Of a DNA stretch of 64,000 nucleotides, positions 17,373-27,679 are shown one piece after another. The stretch covers positions 31,744 to 95,743 of the forward strand of contig JAFDIV010000014.1 in assembly GCA_019307815.1 (NCBI GenBank). Direction: 5' to 3'. Under the pieces are notes generated by a model, which saw nothing but the letters and a program-made list of their open reading frames with translations, searched no databases and was not told the origin of the DNA. Made by a program: the position numbers and the translations under genes. Origin of the DNA: Deltaproteobacteria bacterium (GTDB taxonomy: Bacteria; Desulfobacterota; DSM-4660; Desulfatiglandales; Desulfatiglandaceae). The stretch's first letter is position 1; each line of letters begins with the position of its first letter.

Positions 17373-18291
17373 GTACAAACTCTTCTATCTTTTTTAAAAT
17401 ATCATGGTATTGATCAGGTTGCACCCAGTGGGCCTTTGGTTCGGCACGGAACCATGTGAGTTGTCTCTTGGCATATCTCCGGGTATCCCTTTGCAAATCC
17501 TCAATGGCCTCGTCAAGGCCGCATTCTCCCATAATGTAGCTCACCATATGCCTATAGCCAATGGCCTGCATTGGTTTAAGGTGTCGGGAATACCCCTTTT
17601 CAAGCAATTTCCTGGTTTCATCCACAAGCCCCCTTTCCACCATCTCCACGCTTCTTCGGTTGATACGCTCATAGAGGATTTGTCTATCGAGATAAAGACA
17701 AAATTGGAGATCCTCCAAGGGTCTTTCTTGAAAACCATGCTTCTGGCCTAGCTCAGAGGGCCGTCTTCCGGTCAGCTCATATATTTCAAGGGCCCTTGTG
17801 ACACGTATTTTATCATTGGGATGGATCTTTTGAGCAGCCTCCGGGTCCACATTAGTTAGCCTGGCATGCATTTCTTGCGGCCCATATGCCTCGTACTCAT
17901 GGATCAAACGCGCCCTTAAATCAGGATCAGGAGGTGGGCAGGAAAACAGCCCTCCTAGCAATGTCCTTATATATAACCCAGTCCCACCCACCACAATACA
18001 TATCTTACCCCTTCCCACAATGTCCTCTATACAAGAAAGCGCCAGAGACCTGTATATAGCCGCATTAAAGGGTTCATCAGGATAGACCACATCCAGGAGA
18101 TGATGTACAACCTTGCTTCGTTCCTCAGCCGTGGGTTTCGCAGTACCGATATCCATCCCTCTATAAACCTGCATGGAATCGGCGTTTACTATTTCAGCTC
18201 CCAACTCCTGGCCCAATGCAATGGCAAGGGATGTCTTTCCCGTGGCAGTGGGGCCTGCGATAATGATAACTTTGGGCCTATCCTGAGCCAT
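17365..18291 (-). CDS. miaA: tRNA dimethylallyltransferase
   Basis: Adds the dimethylallyl group to A37 of tRNAs that read UNN codons. 308 residues, normal length. P-loop GPTATGKTSLAIALG near residue 14, the substrate motif DSMQVYRGMDIGTAKPT near 38, and VGGTGLYIRTLL near 101 are all present, as are the C-terminal RRYAKRQLTWFR residues. It follows mutL by only a few bases, the common mutL-miaA pairing. Confidence 0.97.
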   Translation of the reverse strand: MAQDRPKVIIIAGPTATGKTSLAIALGQELGAEIVNADSMQVYRGMDIGTAKPTAEERSKVVHHLLDVVYPDEPFNAAIYRSLALSCIEDIVGRGKICIVVGGTGLYIRTLLGGLFSCPPPDPDLRARLIHEYEAYGPQEMHARLTNVDPEAAQKIHPNDKIRVTRALEIYELTGRRPSELGQKHGFQERPLEDLQFCLYLDRQILYERINRRSVEMVERGLVDETRKLLEKGYSRHLKPMQAIGYRHMVSYIMGECGLDEAIEDLQRDTRRYAKRQLTWFRAEPKAHWVQPDQYHDILKKIEEFVHG

Positions 18292-18294
18292 AGC

Positions 18295-20001
18295 TCAAAC
18301 CACCCTCTTGAACATCCTCTCCAGCTCATAATAGGTAATTGTCCTGGTAATGGGCCGACCATGGGGACAGTTGGTGGGAAGGCGCAATCGGTTGAGCTGG
18401 GCGAGAAGGGCTGTCATTTCTGCCATGCTCATAGTATGGCCAGCCCTAATGGCACCGTGGCAAGCCATAATGGTGATCACATGCTCCAAAATAGACCCTT
18501 TATCCACAGGCCCCTCTTTTAGCGCCCCAATCAACTCCACCAGTAACTGATCCCAGTCGGCATTTTCTAACATAGATGGGACAGCACGCAAAAGCACTGC
18601 CTCTCCACCAAAATCCTCCACATCAATTCCCAACTCGGACAGAACTTCACCTCTTTTTTCCAACGTCCGCTTTTCGCTAACGCTCAAATCAATCCTTTTG
18701 GGCACAAGCAGATTCTGAACCTCAAGTCCCGATTTCTTTACCTGCTCCATGAGCTTCTCATAGAGCACCCTTTCATGGGCTGCATGCTGATCAACGATCA
18801 TAAGGCCGTTTCGATCCTGACACAGGATATATGTCCTGTTTAACTGCCCTATTACCGTGATTTGTTCGTCAAAAAGGGGAACTTGAACAGAATCCGTGGT
18901 CAGAGGAAAGCTAACAGGTTTGGTAGCTGGCGAGGATGGCTCCCACCGTACTTCTACAGGCTCCTGAACCTCACCTTCTCTATCCCACGTGGAACTACCA
19001 GGATAGATGTGAATCCGGCGGCCAAGAGCACTGTCAACCAGCCTCATAATACTCTGAAACAGGAGACCTGGCTGTCGGAATCGAACCTCTTGTTTGGCCG
19101 GATGTACATTGACGTCCACTTGAGAAGGCTCGGTTTCAATGAATAAAACCACCTGGGGGTATGCTCCCTTCATGAGCCTCTGACCATAGCCATCCATGAT
19201 CGCCCGGTTTATCAGGCGATCCTTCACGTTCCGTCTGTTAACATAAACATATATTCGATCCGCCCTGCTGCGGCTGAACTCTGCGGGGGCTGCATATACG
19301 GTCATACTAAGCCCTGATTTGTTAAACGTCTCCTGAACCATGCCCTCTGCCACAGACCGGCCGAAAAGGATTGCCAGTCGGGGTATAAGCTGCTCAGAAG
19401 ACGGCAAATTGATCAAGAGCTTTTGTTCATTCTCCAATTGAAAATAAATATTCTCAAAGGCCAAGGCCAGTCTTGAAAATGTGTCAATAATCTTATCCGC
19501 CTCAGTCCTTTCCCCCTTGAGAAATTTCTTCCTTGCCGGGACATTATAAAAAAGATCCCGCACCTCTACCGTGGTCCCTTCCGGTGCGCCTGTCTCTTCA
19601 ATATCCTCCAATTTGCCACCGGATATCTTAAGGGTATGCCCAGCTACGGCCTCAGCCACCTTGGATGTAATTCTCATGCGCGACACAGAAGCAATGCTGG
19701 GGAGCGCCTCTCCCCGGAAGCCCAACGAACTGATGGCGAATAGATCCTCCACACTTAAGATCTTGCTTGTAGCATGCCTTTCAATACTCAGCAAGAGATC
19801 ATCCCGCGACATTCCGATTCCATTGTCGCTCACACGAATAAGGGATTTGCCGCCCCCCTCTATTCGCACCCTTATTCGGTCTGCCCCGGCGTCAATACTG
19901 TTGTCCACTAGCTCCCGAACCACAGAACTGGGTCTTTCAATGACCTCGCCAGCCGCGATCTGGGTAGCCACCTCTTCCGATAGGATCCTTATTCTACTCA
20001 T
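18295..20001 (-). CDS. mutL: DNA mismatch repair protein MutL
   Basis: A 568-residue MutL. The GHKL ATPase domain has RELVDNSIDAGAD, RVSDNGIGM and TSKILSVEDL; the transducer domain follows. The C-terminal domain keeps the endonuclease metal motif DQHAAHERVLYE, plus ACHGAIRAGH and CPHGRPI. Endonuclease-type MutL is expected in organisms lacking MutH. It overlaps the upstream phospholipase-like gene by four bases and is followed closely by miaA. Confidence 0.97.
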   Translation of the reverse strand: MSRIRILSEEVATQIAAGEVIERPSSVVRELVDNSIDAGADRIRVRIEGGGKSLIRVSDNGIGMSRDDLLLSIERHATSKILSVEDLFAISSLGFRGEALPSIASVSRMRITSKVAEAVAGHTLKISGGKLEDIEETGAPEGTTVEVRDLFYNVPARKKFLKGERTEADKIIDTFSRLALAFENIYFQLENEQKLLINLPSSEQLIPRLAILFGRSVAEGMVQETFNKSGLSMTVYAAPAEFSRSRADRIYVYVNRRNVKDRLINRAIMDGYGQRLMKGAYPQVVLFIETEPSQVDVNVHPAKQEVRFRQPGLLFQSIMRLVDSALGRRIHIYPGSSTWDREGEVQEPVEVRWEPSSPATKPVSFPLTTDSVQVPLFDEQITVIGQLNRTYILCQDRNGLMIVDQHAAHERVLYEKLMEQVKKSGLEVQNLLVPKRIDLSVSEKRTLEKRGEVLSELGIDVEDFGGEAVLLRAVPSMLENADWDQLLVELIGALKEGPVDKGSILEHVITIMACHGAIRAGHTMSMAEMTALLAQLNRLRLPTNCPHGRPITRTITYYELERMFKRVV

Positions 20002-20891
20002 ATCCGAAAAATCTCTTGATTCCTAGGGGTGGGGAGATAGGGCCTCCTTGAGCTGAACAGACGGGCGAAGAGCCCTTGCCGCCTCAAAGGTTTTGCTTTC
20101 CCTTTTCCGTTCGGGTCATGCTTGAGGCACACGGAATGAGGTGGGTCTCGCAAAAACTCCTCCACAAAAAGGGACGAGACCATTACCATGCGCACCACAT
20201 AATCCCTAAAACCATCCCATCGAAGTGTTTTTCCTCCAAACAATCCAGGGACCGTATCATATAGGTAATCAGAAATTCTTACGCCCTGGGTATAAATACG
20301 CTTACTGGCCTTTAAACCGTTCTTCCTCTTGTGGGTCATGGAACGAAGAATTTCATCGCAGGCCCTCTGATCAGTACCGAGCACATCCTTTGCGATCTTT
20401 GTATAAAGCGGGCCCACCACATAGTCGGCCCTGATCTCCCAGTATATATGCCCCGTACGCCGCTTGTTGGGGAAAATGGCGACAAGGTTGGGGATAAACA
20501 CGTTGTGGGCGATCACATCTGCTGCCAAATGCGCCAAAAATCCATAGGCATAAGCCTGTTCCGTGGCATTGCGCGCCTCATTCAAGAAAGCAAAGCCTCC
20601 CTTCCAGTGATGTGCGTGTCGGGTGCTTCTGATCTGGCTTTTCATCAGAAAGAAATCTGCAGCCAGAGATCCATAAAGGTACTCCAATGGATTGGACGCA
20701 ATAATGGATCCGATTCCGGGAAAAAGATCCCTTGCCATATCCAGGGTATGCAGCGCAATGACCGTGTGAACACCCGGACCCCAGGCAAAAGCCTTGGAGG
20801 CACCAATCATGTCTAGCAGAGCGACGATCCCCAGCATAAGAGCTATTTTTGTAACGAAAAATACAAGTTTCCTCATACGATAGTTTGTCAA
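19998..20891 (-). CDS. Zinc-dependent phospholipase C-like exported protein
   Basis: 297 residues with a hydrophobic N-terminal segment ending near SKAFAWGPGVHT. Tryptophan and histidine after the signal (WGPGVH), then YGSLAADF, AHHWKGGF and AYGFLAHLAADVIAHN fit the zinc-dependent phospholipase C/S1-P1 nuclease fold, in which the mature N-terminal Trp and several His and Asp bind zinc. TTG at 20891 has a good AGGAG nine bases upstream; ATG at 20876 does not. It overlaps mutL by four bases. The substrate is unknown. Confidence 0.75.
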   Translation of the reverse strand: MTNYRMRKLVFFVTKIALMLGIVALLDMIGASKAFAWGPGVHTVIALHTLDMARDLFPGIGSIIASNPLEYLYGSLAADFFLMKSQIRSTRHAHHWKGGFAFLNEARNATEQAYAYGFLAHLAADVIAHNVFIPNLVAIFPNKRRTGHIYWEIRADYVVGPLYTKIAKDVLGTDQRACDEILRSMTHKRKNGLKASKRIYTQGVRISDYLYDTVPGLFGGKTLRWDGFRDYVVRMVMVSSLFVEEFLRDPPHSVCLKHDPNGKGKAKPLRRQGLFARLFSSRRPYLPTPRNQEIFRI

Positions 20892-20949
20892 GATCTCTTC
20901 TCCTCTTGTTTCAATCGCAGCTCATGGTCTTGTTCTTGGTTTCTACAAA

Positions 20950-22224
20950 CTATTCCATGGTCTCAGCTATTGAGACAGTTCGGTCGCCCAGCATGTTTAC
21001 GTAGCTTCCCAGCTCATTATCATACCAGCCATAGATAACCGCTTGGGTAACAGCTATCCGGATCATCCTTTCCATCCCTGCGGCCGGATTTTTTCCTACT
21101 TCTACCTGGCATACCTTGTCAAGGTCGATACTTACTTCAGCGGTCCTGGTATGGGTCTCATGAGCCTCGATAATAGCCGCAGCCCTTGGCAGCCCTATGA
21201 TATCTGACGACACATTCTGCTCTTCGGTGTAATGTAGGTATCCCCTCGGATCATTTGCTGCAGCCTCTTGGTAAATGGTATTGATCAAGTCTCTACGAAT
21301 GGGTTCTCCTGAGGGTTCTTCCTGCAGATTCACCACCAAGATGATCAATGAACCGGTGGTATTTGGAATCCGTACTGATTCTGCAATAAAGCCTATCCTC
21401 TTCATCTCAGGGATCACAAGACCAAGGGTATCAGCGGCCCCGGTCGTGGTCAGAATGATATTGTTCATGACACTCCTGTTTTTCCTGAGGTCAGTTGCTC
21501 CTGCCTTGGGCAGCCTATCAAGGACCTCCTGAGATCCGGTTACTGCATGTACCGTGGCCATGGAGGCCGTAAGGATACGGTCCGCGCCAAAATAGTCGAT
21601 AAGTGGTTTCATCATATGGGCGAGACACGTGGTGGTGCATGAGGCATTGGAAATCAACCTATGTACCCTTGGGTCAAAGTCATTCTCATTCACACCCATT
21701 ACTGTGGTAACCGCGTCTTCAGGCATTGGCTGTGTCTTATCCTTTATTTTAAATGGCGCGGACAAGATTGCCTTATCTGCGCCTGCCTCCAGGTGGCCAC
21801 GCAGGGAACCCTTGGGCACATCATAGGGGATAGTGGGATCTCGAAACTGACCGGTCGTATCAACCACCAAGCGCACACCTTGCTCAGCCCATTGGATGTC
21901 CTTGGGATTCCGCGACTCCGTCAAAATCTGGACCTTGATACCATCTATGACGATTTCCCTGCTGTTTTCATCGATATGTTCCACCACGTTCCCTGCCCTA
22001 AACCCTTGCAGGTAGCCCCCGAGTAATCCATAGGTGGAATCCCTCTCAATGTAATGGACTACGTCCCGGAGTGATGTTCCCACCTGTCGCCCTATGTTCA
22101 CCACTAGTTTGGAGAAATACTTCCTGGCAATATGGTGCCACAGGGTCAACTTACCAATTCTTCCAAGTCCGTTGATGCCCAAAATCAACTCACTCCTTGG
22201 AGTTTCCTTGCTAAAAGCCTCCAT
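20950..22224 (-). CDS. gap: Glyceraldehyde-3-phosphate dehydrogenase, divergent long form
   Basis: A 424-residue phosphorylating GAPDH. The Rossmann start ILGINGLGRIGKLTLWH is clear and the catalytic cysteine lies in SNASCTTTCLAHM, where the usual second Asn of SCTTNC is Thr. MATVHAVTGSQ and the C-terminal WYDNELGSYVNML are also present. It is about 85 residues longer than common type I enzymes, mainly in the cofactor region. A GGGAGGAAA precedes the ATG. The upstream PPDK-like gene overlaps it by 14 bases, so the two are probably translated together; a role in lower glycolysis or gluconeogenesis is likely. Confidence 0.92.
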   Translation of the reverse strand: MEAFSKETPRSELILGINGLGRIGKLTLWHHIARKYFSKLVVNIGRQVGTSLRDVVHYIERDSTYGLLGGYLQGFRAGNVVEHIDENSREIVIDGIKVQILTESRNPKDIQWAEQGVRLVVDTTGQFRDPTIPYDVPKGSLRGHLEAGADKAILSAPFKIKDKTQPMPEDAVTTVMGVNENDFDPRVHRLISNASCTTTCLAHMMKPLIDYFGADRILTASMATVHAVTGSQEVLDRLPKAGATDLRKNRSVMNNIILTTTGAADTLGLVIPEMKRIGFIAESVRIPNTTGSLIILVVNLQEEPSGEPIRRDLINTIYQEAAANDPRGYLHYTEEQNVSSDIIGLPRAAAIIEAHETHTRTAEVSIDLDKVCQVEVGKNPAAGMERMIRIAVTQAVIYGWYDNELGSYVNMLGDRTVSIAETME

Positions 22225-25200
22225 TTTCCTCCCTCTCTATCTCCTTAATCTTCATACGCCCTAAATAAACGCTGCCTTCAGTACCATCTATACTTATATG
22301 GTCTCCAGATCGGATAATCCTGTCGCTGAGAGAACAGCTCTTCTCCCTTTCCATACAGATAAGATCGGCGCAGCCCACTACACATGTCTTTCCCAGGCGG
22401 TGAGCCACGATGGCGGCATGACTCGTGGATCCGCCTTTGGCCGTCAGCAGTCCATCGGCTTCATAAATTTCGCGGATATCATCTGGGACTGTATCGCCTC
22501 GTACTAGAATGAGCGAGGTCTGGGGCTCCTTTTGCCGCCAGTACTTGATTTCCTCCAGGCTAAAAACCGCCCGGCCCGTCATGGCCCCTCCACTTACACC
22601 TATGCCATGGGCCAAGAATTCCACATGGCCCTCCTGGACTAAATCAAAGGAATAAACCTTTTTCCTCTCCCTTATCCCCATGTCTCGGGTCTGAAGAAAG
22701 AAAAGATCCTTTGCCCGAGGGCCTTCAAAGGTAAACTCCATTTCTTGGGGGCTCCATTTCTTCTCATAGATCAGCTCTTTGGCCCATTGCCTGAGGGTGT
22801 GGTAGATTTCCGGAAACTGGGCCTCGAGGCTGGACTCCGGCTCCCGGTTCTCCACTTCTGCTTGTTTCTTGGAAATGGGAAGCGTTTTTACAAGGCCGGA
22901 GACCACATCTTCACCTTGGTTTCCCAAGGTAAAATCACCCCACAACACAAGCATGTCCCCGGACCACCTTGGATTGTGGGTAAAAAATACACCAGATCCC
23001 GACTTTCCGGAATAATTTCCATACACCATGGCCTGCACAGTAACCGCTGTGCCCCAATCGTCCGATATTCCCATGATTTTCCGGTATGTCATCGCCTTCT
23101 TGGCATTCCAAGAATCAAACACTTTACTGATGGCCACCATAAGCTGTCTTTGTGGATCCAGTTGAATCTCGATTCTATGATCCTGGATCAACTCCTTGTA
23201 AGTCAAGGTGACCTCTTTCATCTGCTGGCCGCTGAATTGCCTCTTTAAAGGAAGGCCAAGGCGGGTCTTGAAATCTGATATGATGGCATCAAACATATCC
23301 CGTTCTATGCCAAATGCCATTCCATAAGACTGCAAAAACCGCCGATATGTGTCCCATGCAAACCAGGCATTGGATGTTATGGCCACAAGGCCTTCCACAA
23401 TCTGCTCGTTGATTCCCACATCCAAGAAGGTATTCATCATGCCAGGCTGTGAAATGGAGGACCCGCTTCGGACTGACAGGAGCAAGGGATTTCCAGGGCT
23501 TCCGAACCTTTTTCCCGTCACTCGCTCCAGGGTAGCTACTTCATGGGCTATCTGTTCCTCAAAGTTTCTTCTAGCCGGGGGATAATACTCCACCACGTCC
23601 CGGCAGCGAAATACCTCTGTGGTAATGATGAATCCTGGAGGAATGGGCAGTCCGTAGCCCTTCAGTCGAACAAGGTTTAAGGCCTTGTTACCTAAGTGGA
23701 TCAAATCCGCCACATTTCTCTTGACTGGAGATATGGGGGTAACAGCTTTTTTTGGATCATAGCTCAGGAGGGTATGGATCTTTTCTTTGGGGAGCCTGTC
23801 CGCCTGTTGATACAGGGTATTGAGGATACGGCCGATAAAAACATCCATCTGTTGCAGGCCCAGGGACGAGGCAATACGGTCTCTCAGGAATATCTCAGAG
23901 ACACGATGGGCAAATCGCGCAGGGTCTTCGTCTCGGTCCCCCTTAAGATACTTGGGGAGCATGTCTTTCCTTGGAATCTGCTCCACGATTTTCATCAGGT
24001 TATTCTGATGAATGTTATTGAAATAGTCATGAACAATGTTGCTCACGGCCAAAGCAAATCCCCGGAAGATATCCAGAAACTGGGTGGCGGAAAATCCTCG
24101 AATCTTCAGTGAATGGGCCAACAAATCAAGCTGACGTGCCACCTCCAGCGACTCTATGCCATCCAATCTCAAGGCACGATCAAAAAGCATGAGGTACTCA
24201 TAGGCCTGGGAAATGGTTTCTCGGGTGATGAATTCCAAATTCAAGTCCTGAACCACCTCTTCAAACATCACATTGACCAAAGATTCCACTCTAAAGGTAA
24301 GGCCCAAGGCGTCGAATTTCAGCTCGTGGTAGCTGCCGTACATAGAAGGAATATCCACGGTAAAGTGTCTCTTACGGTAAATATCCTCTTTTGCCTCATA
24401 ACCGGATGGGGAAAGAATAATCTCCTTCAATCTCCCTAGATAGCGGAGCAGGCGGAGCAGCTTTTTCTCTCTGGACCCTTCGGCCAGTGCCTCCTTTAGC
24501 TCTCCAATGTCGGGCAGGCCCGTGGACTGAAGCTGGGATAAGTAACCCTCTATTTCTGTAAACTGGAGATTATATTTTTGAAACAAGAGCTTATATAAGC
24601 CGATGGCCATTTCAACACGCTCGTAATCCAAACGGGATGCCCCAGGAAGGCCATTTACCCTTTCTCTGAGCTTCTTTTCATCTATGGAGAGCAAGCCCTG
24701 GATCCTACCGATCCCCTCCTTTTCCAAAAGGGTGTTCAAGACAACATGAACACCGTCAACATAGGGGCCTTGTTCCCGAATCTGGTGAAATATATTGGGC
24801 GGTAGGTACCTTTCGAGCCCGTTCTTGTTCTTTGTTCTCCAAAATTGCAGCACACCCTCCATGAGTCCAATAATGTGATTGCTGCTTTCCACGTGGCTCT
24901 GTTTCCTCAAAAAGTGGACAAGGGGATCTTTCCGAAGGCAGACCTCATCAATCTTCGTGGAAATGTCCCTCAGTTCCCCCTCAGCCCCGATATCATTAAA
25001 GTATGCGGGAAAGAGCCGCATGAGTTGTTTGGTGAGATTATAAACAGGCCTAATATCGCTGTTGAGGAAACGAGTGATGTCGCGAGGGAATAGGTCCGTA
25101 TCCTTAATGAACACACCGCTCAAGGCTAAATGTATAATCAGGGAGGAAAAAAGCTTTTTTGACCATTTGGGTTTTAGCTCAATGAGCTCCATCCAGGTTC

Positions 25201-26428
25201 GGATATTTTGGATATGGGAGGGGTTTGACCTTACCTGCCAATCATCTCCCACTCCCCGGATTCTGGGTGCCTGGAACCCCAGAGAGACCACAGAATCCAT
25301 GAAAAAATCCACTAGATCACTCTCATCGGTCTTGTAAACCCCTTGACCCATGTTAAGAACGCAATGAAGGGCTGTTAAAGGGAACCTGGAAGCGCTGGTC
25401 TTTAAGATGGCAAAGGTCTTGCCCAGATATTGATAGATGACAGGCAATTGTTCATTACCGATCAACCAAGTGAGCGTGCGATTAATCTCCCGGAGAACTT
25501 CTTCATGAATGGAGGAAAGACCCTCGATGTTCATGATGTGCAGGAGAAATATCAATTTCAGCAACTTTCCCTGCCCGTCTTCTTTCCATGCCCGGGCCAA
25601 GGCGTTCGGGATTGCCTTGTAGATATCGACGATCTGATTATATCCGGGGAGGGTGAGCATTTCTTCCAAAATCACTGAGGAATCGCCGTCCCCACCCATC
25701 CAGATTTCCTCCAGCCTTGAGCGATGGACCTGAAGCTGTTCATGGGCCACTGGCAAGAACAACTCCATGAGACCCTTGGCCTTCAAGTCAACTCCGGATT
25801 CCTTTTGGAACCAGTGGACTGGATCACTTTGCCCCAACCAGTACTCATACGTATAGACATAATAGTTGAAGAGCAACTCATTGAACCGTCGGCAGTCAAC
25901 TTTTCCTCCGGTGGTTTGAAGGAAAACCTTTCCCAATCGGTTCAACTGATAAAAACTTCTCACAAAAAGGCCGAAGGTCTCAGGAGGATAACATTTGATC
26001 TTCTCAAAGGCCCCATCCAACATGGGCAGGAAGCGGTCCAACTCTCCTCCTGCCTCTTTCAAAATCTTCTGGATAAAAAAAAGCAGGTTGTCGACGGCAT
26101 TCCTTCTTACTTCTTCGTCTTTGGAAGACTCCAGGGCCTGAAAGAAAATGTCCACATAGATCTTTGCTGCCTCAGCCCCTTTCTCATGTGTCTTGAGCAC
26201 ATGCAGGTAGTTCAAGGCATAGGAACGGGCCTCTTTAACAATATAGCCCCAATTTCGGTAGGGATGGCAGATTTCCTCAAGAAAGCTTCTAAGCCCTTGC
26301 CGCGCCCCCTGATATCTTTCCAGTACATCCTGGAGCACCATATAGCGGCTATCAATGGCCACATCCACCTTACTGCAGGCTATATTTGCTTCCAGGGCCT
26401 TAGAGGTCATGACAGGGTTCTCTTTCAT
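22211..26428 (-). CDS. PPDK-like protein with large unknown N-terminus and no PEP barrel
   Basis: A 1405-residue protein. Residues ~1-900 are a mostly helical region I do not recognise. Residues ~905-1290 form the ATP-grasp nucleotide-binding domain of pyruvate phosphate dikinase/PEP synthase (GNKALNLVRLKGYGLPIPPG, LLLSVRSGSSISQPGMMNT). Near residue 1334 is the swivelling phosphohistidine domain, motif GGSTSHAAIVAHRLGK, with the expected His. The protein ends shortly after it, so the C-terminal PEP/pyruvate TIM barrel of true PPDK is absent. I infer transfer of phosphate from ATP to His and then to an unknown acceptor. It overlaps the downstream GAPDH gene by 14 bases. Confidence 0.8.
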   Translation of the reverse strand: MKENPVMTSKALEANIACSKVDVAIDSRYMVLQDVLERYQGARQGLRSFLEEICHPYRNWGYIVKEARSYALNYLHVLKTHEKGAEAAKIYVDIFFQALESSKDEEVRRNAVDNLLFFIQKILKEAGGELDRFLPMLDGAFEKIKCYPPETFGLFVRSFYQLNRLGKVFLQTTGGKVDCRRFNELLFNYYVYTYEYWLGQSDPVHWFQKESGVDLKAKGLMELFLPVAHEQLQVHRSRLEEIWMGGDGDSSVILEEMLTLPGYNQIVDIYKAIPNALARAWKEDGQGKLLKLIFLLHIMNIEGLSSIHEEVLREINRTLTWLIGNEQLPVIYQYLGKTFAILKTSASRFPLTALHCVLNMGQGVYKTDESDLVDFFMDSVVSLGFQAPRIRGVGDDWQVRSNPSHIQNIRTWMELIELKPKWSKKLFSSLIIHLALSGVFIKDTDLFPRDITRFLNSDIRPVYNLTKQLMRLFPAYFNDIGAEGELRDISTKIDEVCLRKDPLVHFLRKQSHVESSNHIIGLMEGVLQFWRTKNKNGLERYLPPNIFHQIREQGPYVDGVHVVLNTLLEKEGIGRIQGLLSIDEKKLRERVNGLPGASRLDYERVEMAIGLYKLLFQKYNLQFTEIEGYLSQLQSTGLPDIGELKEALAEGSREKKLLRLLRYLGRLKEIILSPSGYEAKEDIYRKRHFTVDIPSMYGSYHELKFDALGLTFRVESLVNVMFEEVVQDLNLEFITRETISQAYEYLMLFDRALRLDGIESLEVARQLDLLAHSLKIRGFSATQFLDIFRGFALAVSNIVHDYFNNIHQNNLMKIVEQIPRKDMLPKYLKGDRDEDPARFAHRVSEIFLRDRIASSLGLQQMDVFIGRILNTLYQQADRLPKEKIHTLLSYDPKKAVTPISPVKRNVADLIHLGNKALNLVRLKGYGLPIPPGFIITTEVFRCRDVVEYYPPARRNFEEQIAHEVATLERVTGKRFGSPGNPLLLSVRSGSSISQPGMMNTFLDVGINEQIVEGLVAITSNAWFAWDTYRRFLQSYGMAFGIERDMFDAIISDFKTRLGLPLKRQFSGQQMKEVTLTYKELIQDHRIEIQLDPQRQLMVAISKVFDSWNAKKAMTYRKIMGISDDWGTAVTVQAMVYGNYSGKSGSGVFFTHNPRWSGDMLVLWGDFTLGNQGEDVVSGLVKTLPISKKQAEVENREPESSLEAQFPEIYHTLRQWAKELIYEKKWSPQEMEFTFEGPRAKDLFFLQTRDMGIRERKKVYSFDLVQEGHVEFLAHGIGVSGGAMTGRAVFSLEEIKYWRQKEPQTSLILVRGDTVPDDIREIYEADGLLTAKGGSTSHAAIVAHRLGKTCVVGCADLICMEREKSCSLSDRIIRSGDHISIDGTEGSVYLGRMKIKEIEREENGGF

Positions 26429-26601
26429 GTGAGAGAAGTCTCCACCCGTAAATGGCGAAACGTATCAATATTCTACCATGGAAAATCTAGCTTTTTCCAT
26501 TACAAATTTTAAACTCGACAATTCCATGTGGCCAACCTTTGATCTCCTTCTGCCCCAATGAGGCTGTGTATTAACCTGATTTTTGGCGTTTCTGTCATTT
26601 C

Positions 26602-26728
26602 GAGCCTCCTAAGAAACAGCTTGCTTCCAATGCCAAATCAACCCGCCTAAGACGGGCAAGCCCTCCACAAACCATAGGCGGGCAAGTGTCATTTCCCTGC
26701 CCGCCACGACATGGAGCAGGCAGGGAAA
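26602..26728. repeat. Dispersed intergenic repeat, copy D
   Basis: Within the 387-base gap between the PPDK-like gene and radC, 26605-26704 is the inverse of copy A at 3590-3690 with about 92% identity by eye. The next stretch, 26689-26728 (GTCATTTCCCTGCCCGCCAC and onward), matches 37048-37087 inside the MITE-like element. No gene is supported in the remaining gap. Confidence 0.8.
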
Positions 26729-26815
26729 AGGGTTATTTACTTGATCTGCAATCTTTGTGTTTGTTAATATGAGTACATCTTGACCTTTTCTTTTCCCACA
26801 CGATCCCAGACAATC

Positions 26816-27556
26816 ATGGATAAACAAGATTGGCTCCAAAGAGGTAAAGGCCACCGGCAGAGACTCAGGGAAAAATTTCTGCAAGGGGGCCTTGAACGCT
26901 TTTCCGACGAAGAGGTAATAGAATTCCTCTTGACGCTAGGTACACCCAGGGGGGACCTTAAACCTCAGGCACGTGAGGCCTTGAAGCGCTTTGGTAGTCT
27001 TTCGGCCGTGCTGTCCGCACCGGCGAAGAAGCTTCAAGAAATAAAGGGAATAGGACCCAAAAACGCCCTCTATCTAAACCTCGTGCATCAAGTGGCCAGG
27101 CGCTATTTGAAAGACAAGGCCTCAAAGGCCCCCTTTTTTCATAATTCCCGTGATGTGTTCGACTATCTTTTCCATGCCATGAGGGACCTTAAAAGGGAGG
27201 TCTTCAAGGTGATCTTTCTCAATCGCAAGAATGAGCTGATTGATGATAGGGATATGTTTTCCGGCACCCTGGCGGCAAGCGCCGTGTATCCGAGGGAGAT
27301 TATGTCCACGGCCCTTGAACTCAAGGCAGCCGCCCTTGTTTTCGTGCATAATCATCCCTCAGGTGATCCCTCCCCTTCTAGTGAAGACCACAGAATTACC
27401 CGAGAGCTTGTCTGGGCGGCTAAATTACTCCAGATCAACGTCCTGGATCACATTGTAATTGGTAACGGGCGGTACTTCAGCTATGCTGATCAAGGATTGC
27501 TAAGGCGGTTCGACGCAGAATATGATACGTGGAGAGAGGGCGTATTGAGACCTTGA
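26816..27556 (+). CDS. radC: RadC/JAB-domain protein
   Basis: About 246 residues. An N-terminal helix-hairpin-helix region (RFGSLSAVLSAPAKKLQEIK then GIGPKNALYLNL) precedes a JAB/MPN metalloprotease-like domain with VHNHPSGDPSPSSED and the upstream glutamate region; HxHPSGD...D is the metal site. RadC was once called a DNA repair protein, but its true role is unsettled. ATG at 26816 matches family length; a TTG at 26780 is also in frame. It stands alone on the plus strand. Confidence 0.92.
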   Translation: MDKQDWLQRGKGHRQRLREKFLQGGLERFSDEEVIEFLLTLGTPRGDLKPQAREALKRFGSLSAVLSAPAKKLQEIKGIGPKNALYLNLVHQVARRYLKDKASKAPFFHNSRDVFDYLFHAMRDLKREVFKVIFLNRKNELIDDRDMFSGTLAASAVYPREIMSTALELKAAALVFVHNHPSGDPSPSSEDHRITRELVWAAKLLQINVLDHIVIGNGRYFSYADQGLLRRFDAEYDTWREGVLRP

Positions 27557-27679
27557 CAGTCAGTACCGAAATGACCTGTTCGCTGTTGCTTTGCACTTCC
27601 CTTTTCAGTTAATTACTACTAATCTATTTATGGGCAGGGATGGCCATAGCTGTACTTAAGAAAAATAAGGGTTTAGCTG

